NCBI RefSeq assembly: GCF_003205615.1
Contig: NZ_PYBV01000030.1
Span: 141,828-205,827, forward strand
Reading direction: 5' to 3'
Source: Micromonospora arborensis
GTDB lineage: Bacteria; Actinomycetota; Actinomycetes; Mycobacteriales; Micromonosporaceae
Length of the DNA stretch: 64,000 nucleotides
Shown: piece by piece, positions 52,251-60,526 of the stretch
How positions within the stretch are numbered: position 1 is the stretch's first letter
How the letters are laid out: every line of letters starts with the position of its first letter
The notes under the pieces: generated by a model
Seen by the model: only the letters and a program-made list of their open reading frames with translations
Told to the model about the DNA's origin: nothing
Database searches by the model: none
Program-made: the position numbers and the translations under genes

Positions 52251-53144
52251 GTGGACCTCAGCACCCTCGGCACCGAAACCCGCAACGAGAAGACCACCGA
52301 CCTCGACCGGATGTCTCCCACCGAACTGCTCCTCGCGATGAACGACGAGGACCACTCGGTCGCGCAGGCTGTCCGTCGGGCCGTGCCGGACATCGCGGCG
52401 GCCGTCGACGTCGTCGTGGCGTCACTGCGTCAGGGCGGGCGACTGATCTATCTCGGTGCCGGCACCAGCGGCCGGATCGGCATGCTCGACGCCGTCGAGA
52501 TCCCACCCACCTTCGGTACGCCGCCCGGCCGAGTCGTCGGCCTGCTCGCCGGCGGGGCGGGAGCCTTCGGCGTCGCCGTCGAGGGCGCGGAGGACGACCC
52601 GGCCGGTGCCGTCGCCGACCTCGACGCGATCGGCCTGACCGCCCGCGACACGGTGGTCGGGCTCGCCGCCAGCGGCCGGACCCCGTATGTGGTCGGCGGG
52701 TTGGCGCACGCCCGCGTGCTCGGAGCGGCGACCGTCTCCGTCGCCTGCAACTCCGACGCGGTGATCAGTCGGTACGCCGACGTCGCCGTCGAGGTGCCCA
52801 CCGGCCCCGAGGTGCTCACCGGCTCCACCCGGCTCAAGGCCGGCACCGCCGAGAAGCTCGTCTGCAACATGCTCTCGACCGCCACGATGGCCCGGCTCGG
52901 CAAGGTCTACGGCAACCTGATGGTGGACATGAACGCCACCAACGAGAAGCTCGTCGACCGGGCGCGTCGGATCGTCGCCGAAGCCGCCGACACCGATCTC
53001 GACACCGCCACGCGGGCGCTCGCAGCGGCGCACGGGCACGCCAAGACGGCCATCGTGCTGCTGCTGGCCAACTGCACCGCCGAGGAGGCCGCAGCGCGCC
53101 TGCGCGACGCCGACGACGACGTCCGGGCGGCCGTCGCGGCCTGA
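52251..53144 (+). CDS. murQ: N-acetylmuramic acid 6-phosphate etherase
   Basis: A 297-residue SIS-domain lyase that cleaves the D-lactyl ether of MurNAc-6-phosphate to GlcNAc-6-phosphate and D-lactate. Family motifs are clear: TETRNEKTTDLDRMS at the N terminus, YLGAGTSGRIGMLDAVEIPPTFG with the catalytic Glu, GLAASGRTPYVVGGL and KAGTAEKLVCNMLSTATMARLGKVYGNLMVDMNATN. GTG 52251 has GAGAGGA about 13 nt upstream. Divergent from symporter-AnmK-D-lactate dehydrogenase; together these make a salvage route from wall sugar to GlcNAc-6-P plus pyruvate. Its last bases are the first copy of a 33-bp tandem repeat. Confidence 0.95.
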   Translation: MDLSTLGTETRNEKTTDLDRMSPTELLLAMNDEDHSVAQAVRRAVPDIAAAVDVVVASLRQGGRLIYLGAGTSGRIGMLDAVEIPPTFGTPPGRVVGLLAGGAGAFGVAVEGAEDDPAGAVADLDAIGLTARDTVVGLAASGRTPYVVGGLAHARVLGAATVSVACNSDAVISRYADVAVEVPTGPEVLTGSTRLKAGTAEKLVCNMLSTATMARLGKVYGNLMVDMNATNEKLVDRARRIVAEAADTDLDTATRALAAAHGHAKTAIVLLLANCTAEEAAARLRDADDDVRAAVAA

Positions 53145-53260
53145 CGCAGGAAGGCCGCCGTGGGTACCGCGGCCTGACGCAGGAAGGCCGCCGTGGGTAC
53201 CGCGGCCTGACGCAGAAGGGGCGCCGTGGGTACCGCGGCCTGACGCAGGAAGGCCGCCGC
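53136..53260. repeat. 33-bp tandem repeat, about four copies, each a small hairpin
   Basis: Units start at 53136, 53169, 53202 and 53235, the last incomplete. Each reads GCGGCCTGACGCAGGAAGG then CCGCCGTGGGTACC, with GCGGCC/GGCCGC able to form a stem; copy 3 has small changes. Copy 1 contains the murQ stop codon. It lies between convergent genes and may act as a repeated terminator. Confidence 0.85.
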
Positions 53261-53268
53261 GCCGGTGG

Positions 53269-54387
53269 TCATGACCAACCGCAGAGGGCCTTGTCCAGGA
53301 ACGCATCGACGGCGTCGTCGGGGTTACCCTGGAAGTCGGGCGTGAGCATGACTGTTACCTGCCGGCGTCTGTCTTCCGTCGAGTACGACCAGGACTGGTA
53401 AGCGAGGGCATCGCCGTCGTTGCCGTACACGCGAACCCCACACGAGGTGTCCCGCCACCACGCCAGCCCGAGTCCGTACCTGCCGCTCTCGACACCCGGT
53501 GTCTTCATCTCGGTGAGCAGGTGATCCGGCAGGAGGCGTCCACCGAGCAGCGCGGCGAAGAATCGGTTGAGATCGCTCGTCGTGGAGATCATCTCCCCGC
53601 CCGCGCCGAACACCGAGGGGTTCATCTTCGTGTAGTCGAGGAGGTCGCCGTTCCGACTTGTCGGCAGGTAGCCGTGCGGATGTGGACCGGGAATGTGCGG
53701 GGATGCCCCCGGTACCGACGTGCCGCGCAACCGCATCGGTCGGATGACCCGGCGCTCGATCTCGTCGCCGTACGACTGGCCGGTCACCCTCTCGACGAGC
53801 TGACCGAGCAGGAGGTAGGCAGTGTTCGAGTACGCGAAAGCCGAACCTGGCGGTTCGAAGGTCGGCGGGTTGGCCACCGCTCGCTGAACGAGCTCGGCAG
53901 CGCGCCAGGTCCGCCAGCGGTTGGCGAAGAAATCCGGCTCGGGTGGCATCGGTAGCGTGCCCACATAGTCGTACAAGCCGCTGGTGTGGTTCAGCAGTTG
54001 ACGCACGGTCATCCGGTGACCGTCGGGGACGACTCCCGGCAGCCAGAGTTCGGCCGGGTCGTCCAACCGCAGTGGACCCTCGTCGACGAGTTGCAGGACG
54101 ACGACGGCGATGAACGTCTTCGTGATGCTGCCGACCCGGAATCGACCATCCACCGGGGCCGGGCGCGGCTTGCCCAGCGTGGCGACACCGCTGCTGCCTC
54201 GCCACACGCCGTGCTCGTCACGCACCTCCGCCACGGCGCCCACCGCGCCGGCGGCGACGACGTCGTCCAGCCGTGTCTGCAGCCCGACGCGATTCGCTCC
54301 CGGAGATGCCGCAGTGGCAACTGTCGGCGTCGCGATCACCGCCAGAGCTGTCGTCGCAGCCAACACCGCCCGATGCACCCGTCTCAT
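53269..54387 (-). CDS. Secreted serine hydrolase, beta-lactamase/DD-peptidase family
   Basis: A 372-residue penicillin-binding-fold hydrolase similar in layout to Streptomyces R61 DD-carboxypeptidase. Signal peptide: RAVLAATTALAVIATPTVATAA. Catalytic motifs: FRVGSITKTFIAV (SxxK nucleophile), FAYSNTAYLLLG (YSN) and a late VYGNDGDALAY in place of KTG/HTG. Also NHTSGLYDYV, typical of this family. ATG 54387 has GGGGAGG upstream; the longer ORF extension lacks a signal fit. It neighbours the MurNAc salvage genes, so a role in wall peptide trimming is reasonable but not shown. Confidence 0.88.
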   Translation of the reverse strand: MRRVHRAVLAATTALAVIATPTVATAASPGANRVGLQTRLDDVVAAGAVGAVAEVRDEHGVWRGSSGVATLGKPRPAPVDGRFRVGSITKTFIAVVVLQLVDEGPLRLDDPAELWLPGVVPDGHRMTVRQLLNHTSGLYDYVGTLPMPPEPDFFANRWRTWRAAELVQRAVANPPTFEPPGSAFAYSNTAYLLLGQLVERVTGQSYGDEIERRVIRPMRLRGTSVPGASPHIPGPHPHGYLPTSRNGDLLDYTKMNPSVFGAGGEMISTTSDLNRFFAALLGGRLLPDHLLTEMKTPGVESGRYGLGLAWWRDTSCGVRVYGNDGDALAYQSWSYSTEDRRRQVTVMLTPDFQGNPDDAVDAFLDKALCGWS

Positions 54388-54518
54388 CCCGACCTCCCCG
54401 CGAGCAGTTCGTCGAGATTGAGCCTGACCGAGTTGGTGCGACGGGCATATCCGGGAACACCCGGGGTCTCCCCGGACACCCATCGGGGGTCGGCCGCTCC
54501 GCCGTACCGTCGGGCTGT

Positions 54519-55757
54519 TCACACCCGTGCTTCGGCAGGTGCCGGGGCGGGGTCGAGCGGCAGGTCACGCATCCGGCGGATCGGGGTCGACAGATAGATG
54601 ATCGGGGAGAGCGCGGTGAGCGTGCCGAAGATCAGCAGGGTCGTGCGGGCGCTGAGCGGCCCGGCCAGGACGCCGGCGAGCAGACCGCCGAGCGGAATGG
54701 CGCCCCAGGAGACGAACTTGACCGTGGCGATCACCCGCGACAGGAGTTCTGGCGGGCTGGCGAGCATCCGGTACGTGCGGGTGGTCACGCTGAGCACCAC
54801 CGTGGAGCCGGCGAAGATGAGGTTCCCGACGGCGAAGGCGAGATAGGCGGCGGTGCCGGTGCCCAGCGGGATGATGAGCGCGCCGACCACGCCGACGAAG
54901 GCCGCGATGATCAGACCACGTGCGGTGCCGAACCGGTCGGTGAAGCGGGTGGTCAGTGCGGCGCCGATGAGCGTGCCGAGACCGTCGGCGGCGATCAGCA
55001 CTCCGACCAGGAGCGGCGATGCGTGCAGCTCGCGGAACAGATAGAACGGAAAGAGAGCCAGCATGGCGCCGTTGACGAAGTTCGTCGCGGTGGCATCCCA
55101 CATGGCCGGCCCGATGATCGGGTGTCGCAGCACGTAGTGCCAGCCCTCGCGGATCATCGTGACCATCGGTGGCCGCTCGTCCGGTCGCTGCACCCGCCGG
55201 GCGGGCAGGGTACGCAGCAGCACGGCGGAGACCAGGTAACTGACGGCGTCCACGAGCAGCGTCGGCACCGCACCCAACACCTGCACCGCGAGCCCGCCCA
55301 GGGACGGCCCGCCCAGTTGGGTGGCGGCGTGCGTGCCGGAGGTGAGGCTGTTGCGCGCCTGCAACTGGGCGGCCGGCACGATCTCCGGTAGGAAGGTCTG
55401 GTTCGCCACGTCGAACAGCACGTTGGCGAAGCTCACGACCAGGGCGACGGCGACCAGTTGGGCCACCGTCAGGGTGTCGTACCACCACGCCAGGGGGACG
55501 GACGCGATGGCGAGGGCCCGGATCAGATCCAGGGCGACCTGCATGCCGCGCAGCGGCATGCGCTGCACGATCACCCCCGCCGGCAGACTGATCAAGAGGT
55601 ACGCGAGATAGCCGGCCGCCGTGATCAGTCCCATTTCGAAGGCCGACGCCTGCAGCACGACCAGCGCGGTCAGTGGCAGGGCCAGCCCGCCGACCGCCGA
55701 GCCGAGGTGACTGGTCGTGCCGGCCACCCACCAACGCCAGAACGCGGTAAGTTCCAT
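54519..55757 (-). CDS. MFS transporter (EntS/DUF894-like exporter)
   Basis: A 412-residue 12-helix MFS protein of the MFS_3 (EntS-like) group, used for export of siderophores, macrolides or other small molecules. Seen: FWRWWVAGTTSHLGSAVGGLALPLTALVVL, VIVQRMPLRGMQVALDLIRA, NQTFLPEIVPAAQLQARNSL and MWDATATNFVNGAML. The ATG at 55757 is favoured because the in-frame TTG at 55769 sits inside the apparent -10. A perfect 8-bp-arm palindrome covers the start codon, so expression is probably tightly repressed. No regulator gene is adjacent. Substrate unknown. Confidence 0.87.
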   Translation of the reverse strand: MELTAFWRWWVAGTTSHLGSAVGGLALPLTALVVLQASAFEMGLITAAGYLAYLLISLPAGVIVQRMPLRGMQVALDLIRALAIASVPLAWWYDTLTVAQLVAVALVVSFANVLFDVANQTFLPEIVPAAQLQARNSLTSGTHAATQLGGPSLGGLAVQVLGAVPTLLVDAVSYLVSAVLLRTLPARRVQRPDERPPMVTMIREGWHYVLRHPIIGPAMWDATATNFVNGAMLALFPFYLFRELHASPLLVGVLIAADGLGTLIGAALTTRFTDRFGTARGLIIAAFVGVVGALIIPLGTGTAAYLAFAVGNLIFAGSTVVLSVTTRTYRMLASPPELLSRVIATVKFVSWGAIPLGGLLAGVLAGPLSARTTLLIFGTLTALSPIIYLSTPIRRMRDLPLDPAPAPAEARV

Positions 55758-55766
55758 AATGGAACT
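55750..55766. promoter_or_regulatory. Operator-like palindrome over MFS start codon
   Basis: AGTTCCAT and ATGGAACT around one base, perfect 8-bp arms, covering the ATG and the likely transcription start. Confidence 0.55.
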
Positions 55767-55767
55767 C

Positions 55768-55796
55768 AATATAGCGGTGGAGGGGTGGACGGTCGA
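55768..55796 (-). promoter_or_regulatory. Promoter of MFS exporter gene
   Basis: On the minus strand TCGACC (55791-55796), 17 bp, TATATT (55768-55773), then about 10 nt to the ATG at 55757. The -35 is weak, the -10 good. Confidence 0.45.
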
Positions 55797-55900
55797 CCCT
55801 GCCTGATCACTCGTGGCGGCACCGGTTGCGAGCGGATCTCGGCGGCGTTACGTTGAGATCTCATCGATGAACGTCTACGCCGCAAGGTACGGGGGCTCGC

Positions 55901-57166
55901 ATGTCCACGTCTGTCACTCGTCGCACCGTTCTGGCCGGTGGGGCCGGTGCCGCCATCGGCCTGGCCCTGCCCGGCCTCGCCGCCCACGCCGGTGGCCACC
56001 ACCCCACCAGCGTGCGCTTCACCCTCGACGCGAGAACGCTCGACGGCGGCGAGCAGGTCGCCTCGGTCACCCTCGACACCAGCCGGCTCGGGCCGATCGA
56101 CCCGGCCGGGCTGACCCCCGGCACGTTCAGCGTGCACGCCAAGGCCACCAGCCCGATCCCGATCGCTACCGGCGATCAGATCTTCAGCGAGTACGACCTG
56201 GACCGTACGGTGACCGCGGCCCGGCTCGATCGGCACGGCAACATCGTGCTGGAGCTGAGCCACGCCGAAGGTCAACCCGGCGGCGGCACGCTCGGCTACA
56301 TCCTGAGCAGGGGCCGCAACGTCCGGCTGGACCTCGTCTACACCATCACGCAGAACACCCCGATCGCCCGGCGTAACGGCTCGCCGCTCACCATCACGCG
56401 CTTCGTGCAGGGACGGCTGTCGAACCCCGAGGTGGACGCCTTCAGCTACCACGTCTCGGGCTCCGGCCTGAAGTACCGGCTGTACTCTCCCGACCACGCG
56501 CCCCGGCACGGTCGGCGGCCGTTGATCGTCTGGCTGCACGGCGGCGGCGAGGGCGCCTCGCTGCCCGACGACTACTACGACAACGAGACCACACTGCGCG
56601 CCAACCGCGGAGCGCTCGGCTTCGCCACCCCGCAGGCTCAGCAGATCTTCTCCGGCGCGTACGTCGTCGCTCCGCAGAGCACCTCCTACTGGATGGAGGA
56701 CGGCCCCCGGTTCGCCCCGCTGATCCGCGAGATCGTTCAGGACCTGGTACGCCGCAAGCGTGTCGACCCCGACCGGATCTACGTTGTCGGTTGCAGCAAC
56801 GGCGGCTACATGTCCCTGGAGATGACCGTTGCCTACCCCGACCTGTTCGCCGCGTCGGTGCCGATCTGTGGTGTCGTCGAGCCGCTCGGCGGGGGAGGCC
56901 CGCCGCTGATCACCGATGCGGGGCTGGCAAGGATCCAGACCCCGACCTGGCTGGTCACCTCGCGCGACGACGACACCGTGCCACCCGAGACCAACACGAT
57001 CCACGCCCATGACCTCATCCCGGGATCGCTGATCAGCCTGTACGACCATGTGGTCTGGGACGGCTACCAGTTCCCCGGCCACTGGTCCTGGATCTACGTG
57101 GCCCGCAACGACCCGAGCCTCAACGGCGTCCACATCTGGCAGTGGATGGCCCGCCGTCGTCGGTGA
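55901..57166 (+). CDS. Secreted alpha/beta-hydrolase esterase (Tat signal)
   Basis: A 421-residue exported serine hydrolase. The N terminus SVTRRTVLAGGAGAAIGLALPG is a twin-arginine signal. An Ig-like N-terminal domain (about 35-190) precedes an alpha/beta-hydrolase domain resembling prolyl-oligopeptidase/feruloyl-esterase-type enzymes: IVWLHGGGEGA (oxyanion region), IYVVGCSNGGYMSLEM (Gly-x-Ser-x-Gly nucleophile), TSRDDDTVPPETN (Asp) and PGHWSWIYV (His). ATG 55901 has a GGGGG tract upstream. A terminator hairpin follows. Probably acts on plant or cell-wall esters; substrate not determined. Confidence 0.85.
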   Translation: MSTSVTRRTVLAGGAGAAIGLALPGLAAHAGGHHPTSVRFTLDARTLDGGEQVASVTLDTSRLGPIDPAGLTPGTFSVHAKATSPIPIATGDQIFSEYDLDRTVTAARLDRHGNIVLELSHAEGQPGGGTLGYILSRGRNVRLDLVYTITQNTPIARRNGSPLTITRFVQGRLSNPEVDAFSYHVSGSGLKYRLYSPDHAPRHGRRPLIVWLHGGGEGASLPDDYYDNETTLRANRGALGFATPQAQQIFSGAYVVAPQSTSYWMEDGPRFAPLIREIVQDLVRRKRVDPDRIYVVGCSNGGYMSLEMTVAYPDLFAASVPICGVVEPLGGGGPPLITDAGLARIQTPTWLVTSRDDDTVPPETNTIHAHDLIPGSLISLYDHVVWDGYQFPGHWSWIYVARNDPSLNGVHIWQWMARRRR

Positions 57167-57218
57167 TCTGCGGTCGGGTCCAACTCACGGGCCTTGATCC
57201 GGGCCCGGCCGTGACCGG

Positions 57219-57261
57219 GAGAAAAGAGCGGCCGCCCGAGCCCAGGTGGCCGCTCTTTCTC
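57219..57261 (+). terminator. Rho-independent-type terminator after esterase gene
   Basis: GAGAAAAGAGCGGCC (57219-57233) pairs with GGCCGCTCTTTCTC (57248-57261), 14 pairs with one bulged A and a 14-nt loop. It lies 53 bp after the esterase stop. The T-rich 3' arm stands in for a T-tract. Confidence 0.7.
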
Positions 57262-57530
57262 GGGCCAACACCAGGTCAGCGTTGAGTTGACCCGCGTGAC
57301 GTTGCTGATCGTGTTGTTCGCCCCACCGCAGGGGCTCTGGGTGATGTTGGTGCCGCTGACGGTCAGATTCTGGAACCGGATGCTGGAGGAGATCGGGAAC
57401 TCGGGTCGGTTCCGGGGAGTGGCAGCGGCATCTGTCCTCCGTGAGGTTCGTGAGCGACCGTTGGTCGGTACGGCAGCGCCGGCGGCGCGCCGTGGCCGGG
57501 CCCACAGCGTCGCCGGCGACGTGAATTGCT
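57262..57530 (-). other. Non-coding spacer with possible protein remnant
   Basis: No credible full gene. On the minus strand, in the frame covering about 57280-57400, the peptide IRFQNLTVSGTNITQSPCGG followed by NNTISNVTRVNSTLTW reads like the end of a secreted beta-helix or carbohydrate-active protein, with no start or signal. It may be a decayed fragment. Nothing else seen. Confidence 0.3.
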
Positions 57531-58418
57531 TCAGTGGCGGCGGTTCGTGGTTGCGGCGGACAGCAGCGTGGGCCAGTCCTGGGCGGCGGCCCAGTCGGCG
57601 AAGCTGTGCCAGCCGACCTCCGGGTAGTCGCGGTGCAGCACGGCAACGTCCACGTCCAGGCCGACGGTAGTGAAGTAATCGAACATGGCCGCCAGGTCGG
57701 TGGACCGCTGTCGGACCTGGACCAGGGGCACCTGCTGGTGGGTGATCGCGCAGCCGATGGCGGCGGCGAGGACTTCGGCCATCTGGGCGGGGGTGCGCTC
57801 GTCGGAGGCGATGTCGATGCGACGGCTGGCGAACTCGGCGGAGCGCTGTAGGACGAGCGCGGCGAACGCGCCGATGTCGGCCGCCGGGATGAGGGTGAGC
57901 GGCCGGTGGGCCGGCATTGGCCAGGCGAAGGTGCCCGTGCGCAGGCCGTCGAGGGTCCAGCCGGTGGCGTAGTTGTCCATGAAAGCGGCCGGCGCGATGA
58001 CCGTCCAGGGCACGCCGGAGGCGCCCAGGTGCTGTTCGACCAGGTGCTTGCTCTCGTAGTGGGGGACGCCGGTGCCGCGGTCGGCGTGCGCGACGGTGGT
58101 CAGCACGATGTGGCCGAGGCCAGCGCCTGCTGCGGCGTCGACAAGAGCCTTGCCCTGCCGGACCTCGGTGGCAAGGTCGGTGCCGAACGGTGTGGTGACC
58201 GCGAACAACGAGTCCGATCCGGCGAGGGCGTTGTCGAGGGAGGCGCGATCGTCGAAGTCGGCCTGGCGCACCTCGGCGCCGAGGTCGCGCAGGGCTTCGG
58301 CGGCTGGCGAGGTGGGCTGGCGGGTGAGTGCGCGTACCCGGTGGCCGGCCTTCAGCAGGGCGCGGGCGGTGGCCCCGCCCTGCGCGCCGGTGGCTCCGGT
58401 GACGGCAACGGTGAGCAT
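57531..58418 (-). CDS. NmrA-like NAD(P)H-binding oxidoreductase/sensor
   Basis: A 295-residue atypical SDR of the NmrA/QOR2 group. The N-terminal Rossmann loop is VAVTGATGAQGGATARALLKAG, then VRALTRQPTS (NADP phosphate site), VRQADFDDRASLDNALAGSD and LTTVAHADRGTGVPHYESKH. Classical SDR Tyr-x-x-x-Lys is only approximated by YESKH, common in this subgroup. ATG 58418 has GGAG upstream. It is divergent from a MarR regulator and the intergenic region carries three palindromic sites, so the regulator very probably controls it. Likely a quinone or aldehyde detoxifying enzyme. Confidence 0.87.
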   Translation of the reverse strand: MLTVAVTGATGAQGGATARALLKAGHRVRALTRQPTSPAAEALRDLGAEVRQADFDDRASLDNALAGSDSLFAVTTPFGTDLATEVRQGKALVDAAAGAGLGHIVLTTVAHADRGTGVPHYESKHLVEQHLGASGVPWTVIAPAAFMDNYATGWTLDGLRTGTFAWPMPAHRPLTLIPAADIGAFAALVLQRSAEFASRRIDIASDERTPAQMAEVLAAAIGCAITHQQVPLVQVRQRSTDLAAMFDYFTTVGLDVDVAVLHRDYPEVGWHSFADWAAAQDWPTLLSAATTNRRH

Positions 58419-58442
58419 GAGTTCTCCAGGAGGTAGGATAGC

Positions 58443-58499
58443 TGCGTGACGCATTAACTGCGTCACGCAGCAGATTAGGTGAAATTGCTGCGTCGCGCA
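58443..58499. promoter_or_regulatory. Three MarR-type palindromic sites
   Basis: TGCGTGACGCA (58443-58453), TGCGTCACGCA (58459-58469) and TGCGTCGCGCA (58489-58499). The first two are perfect 5-1-5 palindromes and the third has one mismatch; the first two also form a larger inverted repeat with each other. Centres are 16 and 30 bp apart, between divergent genes. Confidence 0.75.
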
Positions 58500-58520
58500 A
58501 CTAGTTGGGATGTGCCGCGG

Positions 58521-59000
58521 ATGACCGCAACGCGCCGGACCCGGTTGTACGAGGAGTTGTCGATGGCGTCCCGCCGCTATCTCGCCTCGTACGTGCTCTT
58601 CAACCAGGCCATCGCCGACCACCTCGGGCTGCACCCGACCGACGTGCAGTTTCTGAGCCTGCTCTCGGCAGCGCCCGAGCCCCGCACGGTGCGAGAGATC
58701 GCCGACATGACCGGCCTCACCACGGGATCGGCCACCCGCCTGGTCGACCGCCTCGAACGTGGGGGCTATGTGAAACGCACACCCGACCAGGAGGACCGGC
58801 GCCGGGTGCTGGTCACCCCGGTGCCAGAACGCCTCGACCGTGTCACCGCGGTCTGGGACGACCTGGGCCAGTCCTGGCAGGCGATCCTCGAGGACCACAC
58901 CGAGGAGGAGCTTGAAGTGATCACCCGTCACATGCAGCGAGCCGATGACCTCAGCCACGCCCAGATGCGTCGCCTGCGGTCCCGACCGAAGCCCGCCTGA
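58521..59000 (+). CDS. MarR-family transcriptional regulator
   Basis: A 159-residue winged-helix repressor. The DNA-binding core is VREIADMTGLTTGSATRLVDRL with the wing GGYVKRTPDQEDRRRVLVTP (DxR motif), flanked by dimerisation helices. ATG 58521 was chosen: the in-frame GTG at 58479 would place the third operator site within coding sequence. The ribosome site is weak (GGGATG), so a leaderless or near-leaderless start is possible. Divergent from the NmrA-like gene; it should repress both through the three TGCGT sites and release on binding a phenolic or electrophilic ligand (inference from family). Confidence 0.88.
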   Translation: MTATRRTRLYEELSMASRRYLASYVLFNQAIADHLGLHPTDVQFLSLLSAAPEPRTVREIADMTGLTTGSATRLVDRLERGGYVKRTPDQEDRRRVLVTPVPERLDRVTAVWDDLGQSWQAILEDHTEEELEVITRHMQRADDLSHAQMRRLRSRPKPA

Positions 59001-59084
59001 GGCCACGGCCCGCCAGGGTGCTCGCGAGGGTGTCGCCCAGCGCGAGGACGCGGCCGTCGTTCTCGACCTACCAGGTGAGCGCGA

Positions 59085-59606
59085 TCAGGGGGTGACCAGG
59101 CCGGTCCGGTACGCGACGACGACGGCCTGAACCCGGTCGCGCAGGCCCAGCTTGGCCAGAATCCGGGCGACGTGTGTCTTCACGGTCGCCTCCGACAGGT
59201 GTAGGCGACCGGCTAGCTCGGCGTTGCTCAGGCCCTGGGCCAGGAGGCCCAGCACCTCCAGCTCACGCGGGGTCAGGGTGCTCAGGTCCCGGTGGATCGC
59301 CGGCGGGTCGGTGTCGCGTTGGGCGAACCGTTGTACGAGCCGCCGCGTGATCGCCGGTGCCAGCAGCGCGTCGCCGGAGCGGACCAGCCGGACGGCAGCC
59401 ACCAACTGCTCCGGGGTGACGTCCTTGAGCAGGAAGCCGCTGGCCCCGGCGGTCAGCGCCGCGTACACGTACTGGTCGAGGTCGAAGGTCGTGAGCATGA
59501 TGCTGCGGGGTGCCTCGCCAACGCCGGTGAGGATCTGGCGGGCGGCCGTGAGGCCGTCCATGTCCGGCATCCGGATGTCCATCAGCACCACATCGGGCCG
59601 GTGTCG
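59085..59606 (-). pseudogene. NarL/FixJ response regulator lacking its N terminus
   Basis: A response-regulator remnant. Homology begins abruptly at RPDVVLMDIRMPDMDGLTAA (phosphoacceptor Asp in LMDIRMP), continues through IMLTTFDLDQYVYAALTAGASGFLLKD and ends with an intact LuxR-type HTH (LTPRELEVLGLLAQGLSNAELA, VKTHVARILAKLGL). The first 45 or so residues, with the acidic pair that binds Mg, are missing, replaced by unrelated sequence up to the hydrolase gene at 59722. No start codon or ribosome site fits, and no histidine kinase gene is nearby. Probably a decayed gene end; a short protein from an internal start cannot be excluded. Confidence 0.75.
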
Positions 59607-59721
59607 ATTGCCCGTGAGCGGCGGTGCCAGGACCACATGTTTCACCCTCGCGTAACGGGTATTCAGGCGCACCGGCGCGGCCGGAGGGTGAACAGCGCCA
59701 CGGAGTAAGGGAGTTCGCGTC

Positions 59722-60429
59722 ATGCCCGATCCGCAGCCCACCATCGTTCTCGTACACGGAGCGTTCGCCGAGTCGGCGAGTTGGAACGGTGTGATCGACC
59801 GGCTGGGCGCCGCGTACGACGTGGTGGCCGCCGCCAACCCGCTGCGGAGCGTCGCAGCCGACGCCGCGTACGTGCGGGACGTGGTACACGGGATCGGCGG
59901 TCCGGTCATCCTCGTCGGCCACTCGTACGGCGGCATGGTGGTCACGCAGGCCGCAGCCGACGAACCGTTGGTGCGGGCTCTCGTGTACGTCAACGGCTTC
60001 TGCCCGGACACCGGTGAGTCGGGGCTGTCGCTGTCCGGGAAGTTCCCCGGCAGCACGCTCGCCGACACGCTGGTGCAGTACCCGGTGTCGACCGGCGGTA
60101 ACGAGGTCGCGATCGGCCAGGACGCATACCACCAGCAGTTCGCCGCCGACGTGTCGACCGACGTCGCGGCGCTGATGGCGCGGACCCAGCGGCCCATCAC
60201 CGAACAGGCCCTGGGTGACGGGCTCTCCGGCGACCCGGCCTGGCGGTTGCTGCCCAGTTGGTTCGTGTTCGGGGACGCCGACATGAACATCCCGGTCGCC
60301 GCGCACCGGTTCATGGCCGAGCGGGCCGACGCGCGGGGCCAGCGCGAGGTCGTCGGCGGTTCGCACGCGATGGTGGTCTCCCGGCCGAGTGAGGTCGCCG
60401 AGACGATCATCGAGGCCGTCCGGGCGTGA
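59722..60429 (+). CDS. Alpha/beta hydrolase
   Basis: A 235-residue soluble serine hydrolase of the EstA/methylesterase-like group. HGAFAESASWNGVIDRL holds the oxyanion region, VILVGHSYGGMVVTQAA the Gly-x-Ser-x-Gly nucleophile, FVFGDADMNIPVAAHRFMAER the Asp and VVGGSHAMVVSRP the His. No signal peptide, so cytoplasmic. ATG 59722 has AAGGGAG about 10 nt upstream. Similar proteins are common single genes in actinomycetes; substrate unknown. Confidence 0.88.
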   Translation: MPDPQPTIVLVHGAFAESASWNGVIDRLGAAYDVVAAANPLRSVAADAAYVRDVVHGIGGPVILVGHSYGGMVVTQAAADEPLVRALVYVNGFCPDTGESGLSLSGKFPGSTLADTLVQYPVSTGGNEVAIGQDAYHQQFAADVSTDVAALMARTQRPITEQALGDGLSGDPAWRLLPSWFVFGDADMNIPVAAHRFMAERADARGQREVVGGSHAMVVSRPSEVAETIIEAVRA

Positions 60430-60526
60430 GCGTCTGACGTTCCGGCGAAACCCGACGCGGGAAGTCGCCCTGGACCGCGGACGGTGGGCCGACGACGGGA
60501 GGTCGCCGGCCCACCGTGCCTGCTGG

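Noticed and set aside
53136..53260. CRISPR-like array
   Set aside because: Units are head-to-tail 33-bp copies without unique spacers, so it is a simple tandem repeat.
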